DNA of 47,830 nucleotides from JBEVJK01 sp040510195 (lineage in GTDB: Bacteria; Pseudomonadota; Alphaproteobacteria; Rhizobiales; Rhizobiaceae). Below are positions 25,321-33,095 of the stretch, piece after piece (positions within the stretch are counted from its first letter, which is position 1; every line of letters starts with the position of its first letter). Below the pieces are notes generated by a model. It saw nothing but the letters and a program-made list of their open reading frames with translations. It was not told the origin of the DNA and did no database searches. The stretch spans positions 1 through 47,830 of the forward strand of contig JBEVJK010000051.1 in the NCBI GenBank assembly GCA_040510195.1, in the 5' to 3' direction. The position numbers and the translations under genes were made by a program.

Positions 25321-27093
25321 ATGTCGCTGTCGTCCCTCACACCAGGAAGCCGGCCTTTGAGTGCAGATCGTGCAAAACGTCGTCTGAGCGTCATCGTCGC
25401 CACCGACGTCGTCGGCTTCTCCCGATTGATGCAGGACGATGACGAGGGAACCCTGGCGACGCTGATGTCGCGCCGGCGTGAGATCCTCGAACCGCTGATC
25501 GAGACGTATCGAGGGCGGCTGGTGAAGGTGATGGGGGACGGCGCCCTGATGGAGTTCGCCAGCGCCGTCGATGCGGTCGAGTTTTCCGTGTCGTTGCAAG
25601 GGAAGACGGCGAGCGCCAATCAGGAGCTGCCGGACAACCGGCGGGTCGTGTTGCGCATCGGCATCTGCCTGGGCGATATCATCGTGGAGGGCAGGGACAT
25701 CTATGGCGACGGCGTGAACATCGCTTCCAGGCTGCAGGCGATGTGCGAGCCGGGAGACGTTCTCCTGTCGGAGAGCGTCCACGACCAGGTCAGGCGGAAG
25801 CTCAGAATCTTCTTCGAGGACCTGGGGTCCTGGACTGTCAAGAACATCGCCGATCCGATCCGGGTCTACCGGATTCGACCGGAAGAAGATGGCCTGGAAA
25901 ATCTTTCGAGGCCGCTCCCCCTACCGGCCAAGCCGTCGATCGCTGTGCTTCCTTTCACCAATATGAGCGGCCAGAACGAAGGCGATTCGCTGGTCGAGGG
26001 ACTGAGCGTCGACCTCATCACGGAGCTTTCGAGGCATCCTGGCCTGTTCGTCATCGCCAGCCACTCGGCGCTGGCGTTCAAGAACAAGGCCGACGACATC
26101 CGCGCCGTCGCCCGCGAACTCGGGGTCCGCTACGTGCTGGAGGGCAGCGCTCAGCGCTTTGCGGGGAGGGTGCGGATCAACGCCCTGCTGATCGATGCCG
26201 TCGAGGGCGGCCACCTCTGGGCGGAGCGCTTCGAACGGAAGGTCGAGGACATCTTCGCCGTGCAGGACGAGGTGGTCGGCAAGATCAGCGAAGCGTTGGT
26301 CGGGCGGCTCACCGAACGCCCCGTGCGCTACCGGCCGAAGAACCTTCTGGCCTATGAGAGGTGCGTTCGCGGCCGAGCCCTGCTGGTGACCTCGCCCGGG
26401 TCGCCCGAATCGGTCAGGGAGGCCTGCCTGCTGCTGCGCCAGGCCATCGCCTATGACGCCGAGTATGCGGAGGCGATCTGCTGGCTCGCCTTCAGCTTCT
26501 GGAGCCTGTGGTCGCTCGGGATCGATGCCGATGTCAGCTATCGTCCGCAGTCGCTGGAGCTGATCGAGAAGGCGGTCAGTCTCGATCCCAACGATCCCGC
26601 CAACCATTGGGTGCAAGGCTATCTGCTCGCCTACGACCGCCGGTTCGACGAATCCGACGCCGCGTTTGCCCGGGCCTTCGCGCTGGCGCCCGACCAGCCG
26701 GACGCGCTGGTGCTCTCGGCGGACATCCAGGCCATGAACGGCAGTGCGGAGCTGGCGATCGAGCGGGTGGAGAAAGCGCTCCGCCTCAATCCGCATCCTG
26801 CCAGCTGGTATTATTGGGTCCTCGGCCTTGCCTATTATGCCGCGCGGCGCTTCGAGGAGGCCGCCTCGGTGCTCCGGACGGAGGCGACCTACCGCACCGG
26901 GTCCCGCCGCATCCTGGCTGCCAGCCTCGCCCAGTTGGGCCGGACGGAGGAGGCTCGGCACGAAGCCGAGCTCTTCATGGTCAACAATCCGAACTTCAGC
27001 ATCGCCAAATGGTGCGAGGCGTCGGCGGTGCGCGAGGGGTCGACGGTCGAGCTCTTCGCCGAAGGGTACCGAAAAGCCGGCCTGCCGGAGTGA
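25321..27093 (+). CDS. Adenylate cyclase with TolB-like and TPR domains (third in window)
   Basis: A 590-aa paralogue in plan of the 12290-14059 gene. The cyclase domain has VATDVVGFSRLM (first metal Asp), KVMGDGAL (Lys and second Asp) and RDIYGDGVNIASR (Asp, Asn and Arg at canonical spacing), so it should be active on ATP. The TolB-N/FlgO-like module follows (KPSIAVLPFTNMSGQ ... GVRYVLEGSAQR ... HLWAERFERKVEDIFAVQDEV) and TPR repeats fill the C-terminal half. It is soluble. The start ATG lies 126 nt from the divergent phosphoesterase start; the region between holds a 6-bp-stem hairpin (25246-25260). The cioAB genes begin about 110 nt downstream on the same strand but a shared transcript is not shown. 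Confidence 0.9.
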   Translation: MSLSSLTPGSRPLSADRAKRRLSVIVATDVVGFSRLMQDDDEGTLATLMSRRREILEPLIETYRGRLVKVMGDGALMEFASAVDAVEFSVSLQGKTASANQELPDNRRVVLRIGICLGDIIVEGRDIYGDGVNIASRLQAMCEPGDVLLSESVHDQVRRKLRIFFEDLGSWTVKNIADPIRVYRIRPEEDGLENLSRPLPLPAKPSIAVLPFTNMSGQNEGDSLVEGLSVDLITELSRHPGLFVIASHSALAFKNKADDIRAVARELGVRYVLEGSAQRFAGRVRINALLIDAVEGGHLWAERFERKVEDIFAVQDEVVGKISEALVGRLTERPVRYRPKNLLAYERCVRGRALLVTSPGSPESVREACLLLRQAIAYDAEYAEAICWLAFSFWSLWSLGIDADVSYRPQSLELIEKAVSLDPNDPANHWVQGYLLAYDRRFDESDAAFARAFALAPDQPDALVLSADIQAMNGSAELAIERVEKALRLNPHPASWYYWVLGLAYYAARRFEEAASVLRTEATYRTGSRRILAASLAQLGRTEEARHEAELFMVNNPNFSIAKWCEASAVREGSTVELFAEGYRKAGLPE

Positions 27094-27205
27094 CGAGATC
27101 CGCACAGGCCATTGATGCTTTGGAGGTCTGGCGTTTACACTCACGGCGCGGCTGCACTGCGGGTGGTTCGCTCCGAGTGGTTGTTCCGACGCTGAGGGGA
27201 CTGTC

Positions 27206-28603
27206 ATGGAACTCGATCCGGTACTGCTGTCCCGCCTGCAGTTCGCCTGGCTGGTCGCCTGGCACATCCTCCTGCCGGCCTTCACGGTCGGGTTGGCGTC
27301 CTATATCGCGTTCGTCGAAGGACTGAACTTTTTCACCGGACGCGAGATCTATTTCCGGATTTCCCTGTTCTGGACCAAAATATTCTCGATCGCCTTTGGC
27401 ATGGGGGTGGTGTCCGGCATCATGATGCCGTTCCAGTTCGGCACCAATTGGAGCCGCTTCTCCGACGCCACCGCCAACGTCATCTCGCCTCTCCTGGCCT
27501 ATGAGGGCCTGACCGCCTTCTTTCTCGAGGCGACCTTCCTGGGCGTCCTGCTGTTCGGGCGCCATCTGGTGCCGCGCTGGGCGCATTTCTTCGCGGCGGT
27601 CATGGTGGCGTTCGGCACGTTGCTGTCCTCGTTCTGGATCCTGTCGACCAACAGCTGGATGCAGACGCCGGCCGGCTTCGAAGTGATCGACGGCCGCTTC
27701 TTCCCGGTCGACTGGATGGCGATTGTCTTCAACCCGTCCTTCCCCTATCGGCTCGGCCACACGGTGGTCGGCTTCTACGTCACGACCGGCTTCGTGGTGC
27801 TGGGGGTCGCGGCCTACCTCATCCGCTCGGCGCGGTCCGCCGACGAAGGCCGTGTGATGATGTCGACCACGCTCTGGATGCTGCTCTTCCTGGTGCCGCT
27901 GCAGGTCCTGCTCGGCGACATGCACGGGCTGAACACCCTGCAGCACCAGCCGATCAAGCTGGCAGCCATCGAAGCGCGCTGGGACACGGCGCGGGGCGTG
28001 CCGCTGACGCTGTTCGCCTGGCCGGACGAGGCCGCCGAAACCAATCTGCTCGCCGTCGACGTGCCGCGGCTGGGCAGCCTGATCCTGACCCATGAGTGGG
28101 ACGGCGAGGTGAAGGGCCTGAAGGAGGTCGGTCCCGCGGACCGGCCGCCGGTGGCGATCGTCTTCTTCGCCTTCCGCATCATGGTGGGCATCGGCGTGGT
28201 GCTGCTCTGCGTCGTGCTGGCCGGAACCTACCTGCGGTGGCGGGGAAGCCTCTACGACAGCGCGCTCTTCCTGCGGAGCTGCGAGCTCGTCTGGCCGCTG
28301 GGCTTCGTGGCGGTGCTCGCCGGCTGGACGGTCACCGAGGTCGGTCGACAGCCGTGGACGGTCTACGGCCTCATGCGCACAGCCGACTCCGTAGCGCCCT
28401 CGCTCACCGGTTCCGACGTGCTGATCTCGCTGGCCGGCTATGTCGTCGCTTACCTGATCATGTTTCCAGCCGGCATCCTGCTGATGGCCCGCATCGTCCG
28501 GCAGGGCGTCAAGAGCGGCGAAACGGCCGAGCAGATCGAAAGCGGCCGGCCGCAATCGCCCATCATGGCCGCCGCCGGCGTATCCGAGGGAGACGCCCAA
28601 TGA
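27206..28603 (+). CDS. cioA: Cytochrome bd-type (cyanide-insensitive) quinol oxidase subunit I
   Basis: A 465-aa integral membrane protein, CydA superfamily. The first helix carries AWHILLPAF (haem b595 ligand His20), and YRLGHTVVGFYVTTGF gives the haem b558 ligand His185. GWTVTEVGRQPWTVYGL (about 375-390) is the conserved quinol-oxidase segment. The Q-loop is short, which is the CioA rather than the long E. coli CydA form. The complex oxidises ubiquinol and reduces O2 at the inner membrane without pumping protons, and tolerates cyanide and low oxygen. GAGGGGA precedes the ATG. Its stop overlaps cioB by 4 nt (ATGA). Confidence 0.93.
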   Translation: MELDPVLLSRLQFAWLVAWHILLPAFTVGLASYIAFVEGLNFFTGREIYFRISLFWTKIFSIAFGMGVVSGIMMPFQFGTNWSRFSDATANVISPLLAYEGLTAFFLEATFLGVLLFGRHLVPRWAHFFAAVMVAFGTLLSSFWILSTNSWMQTPAGFEVIDGRFFPVDWMAIVFNPSFPYRLGHTVVGFYVTTGFVVLGVAAYLIRSARSADEGRVMMSTTLWMLLFLVPLQVLLGDMHGLNTLQHQPIKLAAIEARWDTARGVPLTLFAWPDEAAETNLLAVDVPRLGSLILTHEWDGEVKGLKEVGPADRPPVAIVFFAFRIMVGIGVVLLCVVLAGTYLRWRGSLYDSALFLRSCELVWPLGFVAVLAGWTVTEVGRQPWTVYGLMRTADSVAPSLTGSDVLISLAGYVVAYLIMFPAGILLMARIVRQGVKSGETAEQIESGRPQSPIMAAAGVSEGDAQ

Positions 28604-29607
28604 CACCGCTCGACCTGACGCCGGTCTGGACGCTGATCCTGGGCCTCGGCGTGCTCTTCTACGTGCTTCTCGACGGCTTCGACCTGGGGGTCGGCATCCT
28701 GTTCGGCTTCGAGCCGGACACGCCCTCGCGCAACGTGGTGATGAACTCGATCGCGCCGGTCTGGGACGGCAACGAGACCTGGCTGATCCTCGGCAGCGTC
28801 GGGCTGTTCGCCGCCTTCCCGCTGGCCTTCGCCATTATCGTTCCTGCTGTCTACCTGCCGATCGCGGCGATGTTGATCGCCCTGGTCTTTCGCGGCGTCG
28901 CCTTCGAGTTCCGCTACCGGGACAGCGAGCACAAGACCTTCTGGGACCATGGATTCTTTGCCGGATCGCTGGTGGCGACGCTGATGCAGGGAATCGTGCT
29001 GGGGGCCTTCATCCAGGGCTTCGAGGTCGACGGGCGGGTCTTCGTCGGCTCGAGCTGGGCCTGCTTCACGCCGTTCTCGGCGCTCACCGGGATCGCGCTG
29101 GTCTTCGGCTATGGGCTGCTGGGAGCGGGCTGGCTGGTGATGAAGACGGAGGGCGAGCTGCAGGCGCGGATGCGGCGCCGCGGAACGATCTGCCTGGTGG
29201 GGGTGGTGTGCGCGGTCGGCATCGTCAGCATCTGGACGCCGCTGATGGACCCGCGGATCGCCGCGCGCTGGTTCAGCTGGCCGAACATCGCGCTTCTGGC
29301 GCCAGTGCCGCTGCTGGCCCTGGTGGCGGCGCTGATGGCCTGGCGGGGCTTTGTCGGACGCAGCGAGATTTCGCCGTTCATCGCTTCGATCTGCCTCTTC
29401 CTGACGTCTTATCTGGGCATCGTCATCAGCCTGTGGCCGATGATCGTGCCGCATCGCTATACGCTGTGGGAGGCGGCGTCGTCACCGAGCACGCAGGGCT
29501 TCCTGCTCGTCGGAACGCTGACGCTGCTGCCGATCATCCTGGTCTACACCGCCTGGTCCTACTGGGTGTTCCGCGGCAAGGTGCGCGGCGATATCGGCTA
29601 TCACTGA
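28600..29607 (+). CDS. cioB: Cytochrome bd-type quinol oxidase subunit II
   Basis: A 335-aa membrane protein of the CydB family. The N-terminus has LGVLFYVLLDGFDLGVGILFGF and the conserved APVWDGNETWLILG loop. Later segments include IALVFRGVAFEFRYRD and a final pair of helices ending WVFRGKVRGDIGYH. It forms the heterodimer with CioA and supports haem and quinone binding. The ATG overlaps the cioA stop, showing translational coupling. No small CydX-like ORF is visible after the stop; the ECF promoter begins only 14 nt downstream. Confidence 0.93.
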   Translation: MTPLDLTPVWTLILGLGVLFYVLLDGFDLGVGILFGFEPDTPSRNVVMNSIAPVWDGNETWLILGSVGLFAAFPLAFAIIVPAVYLPIAAMLIALVFRGVAFEFRYRDSEHKTFWDHGFFAGSLVATLMQGIVLGAFIQGFEVDGRVFVGSSWACFTPFSALTGIALVFGYGLLGAGWLVMKTEGELQARMRRRGTICLVGVVCAVGIVSIWTPLMDPRIAARWFSWPNIALLAPVPLLALVAALMAWRGFVGRSEISPFIASICLFLTSYLGIVISLWPMIVPHRYTLWEAASSPSTQGFLLVGTLTLLPIILVYTAWSYWVFRGKVRGDIGYH

Positions 29608-29620
29608 CCGGAATACGGGC

Positions 29621-29650
29621 GGGAACCTTTGCTTGCCATCGGCATCCAAT
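29621..29650 (+). promoter_or_regulatory. ECF-type promoter of the sigma factor gene (autoregulatory)
   Basis: GGGAAC (29621-29626), a 16-nt spacer and CATCCAAT (29643-29650) match exactly the pattern in front of the DUF4142 operon (30370-30399). The start of transcription would fall near 29657, just before the AGGAG at 29659-29663. This arrangement supports the GTG at 29671 as the translation start. Two identical box pairs, one before the sigma gene itself, indicate self-activation. Confidence 0.75.
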
Positions 29651-29670
29651 GGGCGGATAGGAGTTCCGTC

Positions 29671-30360
29671 GTGGCCGCAACCAGTGCAAGCCGGCAAGTC
29701 CCCGAGTCGGCAAGCGATGACGCCGCGCTGGTGTCGCGCGCCCTGGCGCGGGACAAGGAGGCGTTCCGCATCATCATGAGGCGGAACAACCAGAGGCTCT
29801 ATCGCATCGCCCGCGGCGTCGTCCGGGACGATGCCGAGGCCGAGGACGTGGTGCAGGAGGCCTATGTCCAGGCGTTCGCCCATCTCGGCACGTTTCGCGG
29901 CACCGCCAGCCTTTCGACCTGGCTCTCGCGGATCACCATCAACGAGGCGCTCGGCCGCCTGCGCCGGCGGCGACGGGCAGAGCGGGCCGGGATCGGCGGG
30001 ATGCCCGAGGCCGAGATCATCCATTTTCCCCGCGACCCCAGCCAAGTCGATCCGGAGAAGACGATGGCGCAGCGTCAGCTCCTGCACCTGATCGAACAGG
30101 CGATCGACAATTTGCCGGAGGCCTTCCGAACGGTGTTCATCGCCAGGCTGATCGAGGGGATGACCGTCGAGGAGACGGCCGAGCTGCTCGGCGTGCGGCC
30201 GCAGACGGTCAAGACGCGGCTGCACCGCGCCCGCGCTCTGGTGCGCAAGGAGCTCGACGCCAAGGTCGGGCCGATCCTGCTCGACGCCTTTCCCTTCGCG
30301 GGGCGCCGCTGCGACCGGCTGACGGTTGCGGTGCTTTATCGCCTCGGCCTCGAGGACTGA
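29671..30360 (+). CDS. ECF-family RNA polymerase sigma factor
   Basis: A 229-aa sigma-70-type factor of the extracytoplasmic group. Region 2 spans RLYRIARGVVRDDAEAEDVVQEAYVQAF and FRGTASLSTWLSRITINEAL. Region 4 spans IDNLPEAFRTVFIARLIEGM and the helix-turn-helix TVEETAELLGVRPQTVKTRLHRAR. A conserved-looking tail (DAFPFAGRRCDRLTVAVLYRL) extends past region 4 and may replace an anti-sigma factor, since none is encoded beside it. The GTG start follows AGGAG by 7 nt and lies downstream of the promoter boxes; upstream codons to 29629 would overlap the promoter and are rejected. Its likely regulon includes itself and the DUF4142-cupredoxin genes. Confidence 0.88.
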   Translation: MAATSASRQVPESASDDAALVSRALARDKEAFRIIMRRNNQRLYRIARGVVRDDAEAEDVVQEAYVQAFAHLGTFRGTASLSTWLSRITINEALGRLRRRRRAERAGIGGMPEAEIIHFPRDPSQVDPEKTMAQRQLLHLIEQAIDNLPEAFRTVFIARLIEGMTVEETAELLGVRPQTVKTRLHRARALVRKELDAKVGPILLDAFPFAGRRCDRLTVAVLYRLGLED

Positions 30361-30369
30361 CATTTTTGC

Positions 30370-30399
30370 GGGAACGCTTTCGTCCCGGCGGCATCCAAT
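30370..30399 (+). promoter_or_regulatory. ECF-type promoter of the DUF4142-cupredoxin operon
   Basis: GGGAAC (30370-30375), 16 nt, then CATCCAAT (30392-30399): the same -35/-10 pair and spacing as before the sigma factor gene. It lies 10 nt after the sigma factor stop codon and 55 nt before the DUF4142 ATG. It is therefore a dedicated second promoter for the downstream genes. Confidence 0.75.
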
Positions 30400-30454
30400 C
30401 GATGTGAACCACGGGACCCGGTCGCCGCGACGCGGCCGCGAAAAGGAGATTCCC

Positions 30455-30979
30455 ATGCCCGCAAGAACGCTGACGGCCCTGCTCGCCGGTTGCTTCCTCG
30501 CCGCCGCGCCGATTGCCTTCGCCCAGGACAAGCCGAGCGACCCGCAGATCGCCCACATCGCCTATACGGCGGGGACGATCGACATCGAGGCCGCCAAGCT
30601 GGCCGTCGAGAAATCGAAGACCAAGCCGGTGGTGGACTTCGCCAACGACATGATCCGCGATCACGAAGCCGTGAACGAGCAGGCATTGGCTCTGGTCAAG
30701 AAGCTCAACGTCACGCCCGAGGACAACGACGTCAGCAAGGCGCTCACCAAGGCCGCCGGCGACGAGCGCACCAGGCTGGCGGCACTCGACGGAGCCGCCT
30801 TCGACAAGGCCTATGTCGACAACGAGGTCGCCTATCACAAGCAGGTCAACGAGGCGTTGGAGAAGCAGCTCATTCCGGCGGCGCAGAACAGCGAGCTGAA
30901 GAGCTTGCTGGAGACCGGCCTGAAGCTGTTCCAGGGCCACCAGGCGCATGCCGAGCACGTGGCTTCCGAGCTGAACTAG
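30455..30979 (+). CDS. DUF4142 periplasmic protein
   Basis: A 174-aa protein with a clear Sec signal peptide (LTALLAGCFLAAAPIAFAQ, cleavage after AFA). The mature part is all-helical, ferritin-like in pattern: IAYTAGTIDIEAAKLAVEKS, VVDFANDMIRDHEAVNEQA and LFQGHQAHAEHVASELN. Histidine and acidic residues recur at helix positions typical of DUF4142, whose metal or redox role is not established. AAAGGAG lies 7 nt upstream. It is preceded by an ECF promoter identical to that of the upstream sigma factor gene, and followed after 12 nt by a cupredoxin gene, so the protein is part of an envelope stress response (inference). Confidence 0.87.
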   Translation: MPARTLTALLAGCFLAAAPIAFAQDKPSDPQIAHIAYTAGTIDIEAAKLAVEKSKTKPVVDFANDMIRDHEAVNEQALALVKKLNVTPEDNDVSKALTKAAGDERTRLAALDGAAFDKAYVDNEVAYHKQVNEALEKQLIPAAQNSELKSLLETGLKLFQGHQAHAEHVASELN

Positions 30980-30991
30980 AGCCGCTCGGCC

Positions 30992-31312
30992 ATGTCGTTC
31001 CAAAGCCGCTTGCGGCTCGGCCTCGCGCTGATCCTCTCGATCGGTGCGGTCGCGGCGCGGGCCGAGACCATCGAGGTCGTCATCGACAAGCTCGCCTTCG
31101 CCCCTGATGCCATCGAAGCGAAGGTCGGTGACACGATCGAATGGGTCAACCGGGACCCGTTCGCCCATACGGCGACGGTGAAGGGCGGGTGGGAGGTTGC
31201 GATCCCCGCCAAGAAGACCGCGGCGCAGACGCTCGACAAGGCGGAGGCAGTAGACTTCTACTGCCGCTTCCACCCCAATATGCGGGGCAGGCTCGTCGTC
31301 ACGGACAAGTAG
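30992..31312 (+). CDS. Cupredoxin (plastocyanin/azurin-like) domain protein
   Basis: A 106-aa exported protein with a signal peptide (LRLGLALILSIGAVAARA). The mature part begins TIEVVIDKLAFAP and keeps type-1 copper ligands: His in DPFAHTATV, then Cys, His and Met in FYCRFHPNMRGRL. It is expected to bind copper in the periplasm and carry electrons or buffer the metal. The gene lies 12 nt after DUF4142, in the same ECF-controlled operon. A rho-independent terminator follows at 31418-31449. Confidence 0.88.
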   Translation: MSFQSRLRLGLALILSIGAVAARAETIEVVIDKLAFAPDAIEAKVGDTIEWVNRDPFAHTATVKGGWEVAIPAKKTAAQTLDKAEAVDFYCRFHPNMRGRLVVTDK

Positions 31313-31417
31313 GAATGCGCCTTCCCCTCGCGGCCGATCCTTGATCCTGTCGTCACAAAAGGCCGCTAGGGTCGGCCGCCGGTCGCGTTCAACGCTCCCG
31401 AGACTGGCTGGACCGCT

Positions 31418-31449
31418 CGCCCGCCTCCCGTCCGGGGGCGGGCGCTTTT
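31418..31449 (+). terminator. Rho-independent terminator after the cupredoxin gene
   Basis: CGCCCGCC (31418-31425) pairs with GGCGGGCG (31437-31444) around an 11-nt loop and is followed by CTTTT (31445-31449). It lies 105 nt downstream of the cupredoxin stop and just upstream of the next gene. Confidence 0.65.
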
Positions 31450-31473
31450 CCATCGGATCGGGTAGAATAAGGC

Positions 31474-32088
31474 ATGCCGAGGCTTTCAGAAATCCCCGTC
31501 ATCCATCCCACGGCGAAGCTCGTGAACTGCCAGCTCGGGCGGTTCACCGAGGTTGCCGAGGGCTGCCGGCTGGTCGAGACGGTGCTCGGAGACTACTCCT
31601 ACCTCATGGAAAGTTGCCAGAGCTGGTGCGCGACGATCGGCAAGTTCGCCAACATCGCGGCCTGCGTCCGTCTCAACGCGACCCACCATCCGACCTCACG
31701 GCCGGCGCTTCACCACTTCACCTACCGGGCGGCCGACTATTTCGACGGCGAAGAGGACGAGGCGGCATTCTTCGAGGCGCGCCGGACCAAGCGCGTGACG
31801 ATCGGCCACGACACGTGGCTGGGCCATGGTGCGACGATCCTGGCCGGCGTCACGGTGGGCGACGGCGCCGTCGTCGGGGCAGGGGCCGTGGTGACGCGGG
31901 ACGTCGCACCCTACGCCATCGTTGGCGGCGTCCCGGCAAGGCCGATCCGGCGGCGGTTTGCGGAGCCGATCGCGGAGCGCCTGCGGTCGCTCGCCTGGTG
32001 GGACTGGCCGCATGAGAGGCTGCACGCGGCGCTCGACGACTTCCGGTGGCTGGACGTCGAGGCGTTCCTCGCCAAATACGAGATCTAG
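31474..32088 (+). CDS. Hexapeptide-repeat acyltransferase of phosphonate-cluster type
   Basis: A 204-aa left-handed beta-helix acetyltransferase. It opens with IHPTAKLVNCQLGRFTEV and has VTIGHDTWLGHGATILAGV, VGDGAVVGAGAVVTRDV and AIVGGVPARPI, all typical hexapeptide coils with the catalytic His (NATHHPTS region). The ESCQSWCATIGKFANIA segment and the closing WWDWPHE helix match the group associated with phosphonate utilisation clusters, and phnCDE lie 3.8 kb downstream. It should acetylate an amino or hydroxyl group using acetyl-CoA. It is separated from phnCDE by a leftward sugar ABC operon, so a functional link is inferred from family only. Confidence 0.8.
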   Translation: MPRLSEIPVIHPTAKLVNCQLGRFTEVAEGCRLVETVLGDYSYLMESCQSWCATIGKFANIAACVRLNATHHPTSRPALHHFTYRAADYFDGEEDEAAFFEARRTKRVTIGHDTWLGHGATILAGVTVGDGAVVGAGAVVTRDVAPYAIVGGVPARPIRRRFAEPIAERLRSLAWWDWPHERLHAALDDFRWLDVEAFLAKYEI

Positions 32089-32089
32089 A

Positions 32090-33055
32090 CTAGGAAGCCT
32101 GGACGCCGGCGCCGAAGCGGCTCCGCGACAGCTGCTGGTCGGCGAGCACGCCGATCAGGATGACGGATCCCATGACGGCGAAGTTCAGCGAGCTCGGGAT
32201 GCCGAGAAGGTTGACGAGGTTCTGCAGCACCTGCAGCAGGATCGTCCCCAGCACGACGCCCAGGATGGAGCCCTCGCCGCCGCGCAGCGAGCAGCCGCCG
32301 AGCACCGCCGCGGCGATGGCGTAAAGCTCGTAGAAATTGCCATGGGACGAGGGCGAGATGGAGCGCGTGTACATGGCGATGAAGATCGCCGCCACCGCCG
32401 TCAGGCCGCAACAGATGACATAGGCCGCGATGATGATGCGGTCGGTGCGGATGCCGCTGTAGCGCGCCGCTTCCTCGTTCTTGCCGACCGCGAACAAATA
32501 GCGGCCGAAGACCGAGCGATGCAGCACGATGCCCATCACGACGGTGACCAGAAGGAAGGCGATGAGGCTGTGCGGGATGCCGAAAAGGCGCCCTGCGACC
32601 AGCCATTCGAGCGTCGGGAAGCTGGCGCCGAAGGGAAAGCCCGCGGTGGCGTCGTCGGTGTAGTAGCGGGCGATCCCGCGGTAGATCAGCAGGCCGCATA
32701 AGGTCACGACGAAGGGCTGCAGCCCGACCCGGGCGACCAGGAAGCCGTGCAGAAGGCCGATCAGGCAGCCGATCAGCACCACCAGCACGAAGGCGATGGC
32801 GGGGTCGAAGGCGCCCCTTGCCACGAGGTCGATGAAGATGACGCCGAGCAGGGCGATGATCGAGCCGACCGACAGCTCGATGCCGCCGGAAATGATGACG
32901 AAGGCCTGGGCGACGGCGAAGATGCCGAACAGGCCGACCAAATTGGCCGTGTTCGACAGGTTGATGGGCGACAGGAAGCGCGGGTTGATGATGGCCACCA
33001 CCGCGCCCACCACCAGGATGAGAACGAACAGCCAGAGGTCCTTGCGGTTGATCAT
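32090..33055 (-). CDS. Sugar ABC transporter permease (RbsC-like)
   Basis: A 321-aa inner-membrane protein of the branched/ribose permease family. Hydrophobic segments begin LWLFVLILVVGAVVAI; GGIELSVGSIIALLGV is the family signature, followed by RVGLQPFVVTLCGLLIYRGIA and a C-terminal GGCSLRGGEGSILGVVLGTILL. ATG 33053-33055 has GGAG about 10 nt upstream; an in-frame TTG at 33118 overlapping the ATPase gene is the alternative. It is the last gene of the leftward ABC operon (binding protein, ATPase, permease). Confidence 0.88.
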   Translation of the reverse strand: MINRKDLWLFVLILVVGAVVAIINPRFLSPINLSNTANLVGLFGIFAVAQAFVIISGGIELSVGSIIALLGVIFIDLVARGAFDPAIAFVLVVLIGCLIGLLHGFLVARVGLQPFVVTLCGLLIYRGIARYYTDDATAGFPFGASFPTLEWLVAGRLFGIPHSLIAFLLVTVVMGIVLHRSVFGRYLFAVGKNEEAARYSGIRTDRIIIAAYVICCGLTAVAAIFIAMYTRSISPSSHGNFYELYAIAAAVLGGCSLRGGEGSILGVVLGTILLQVLQNLVNLLGIPSSLNFAVMGSVILIGVLADQQLSRSRFGAGVQAS

Positions 33056-33095
33056 CGAGCGCCAGCTCCGGGGTCCGTCGGTTTCGGGGATGGTG

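Noticed and set aside
26996..28606. A 536-codon minus-strand open frame opposite cioA
   Set aside because: The translation is His/Arg/Glu/Gln-rich, as expected for the complement of a membrane-protein gene, and lacks any motif.
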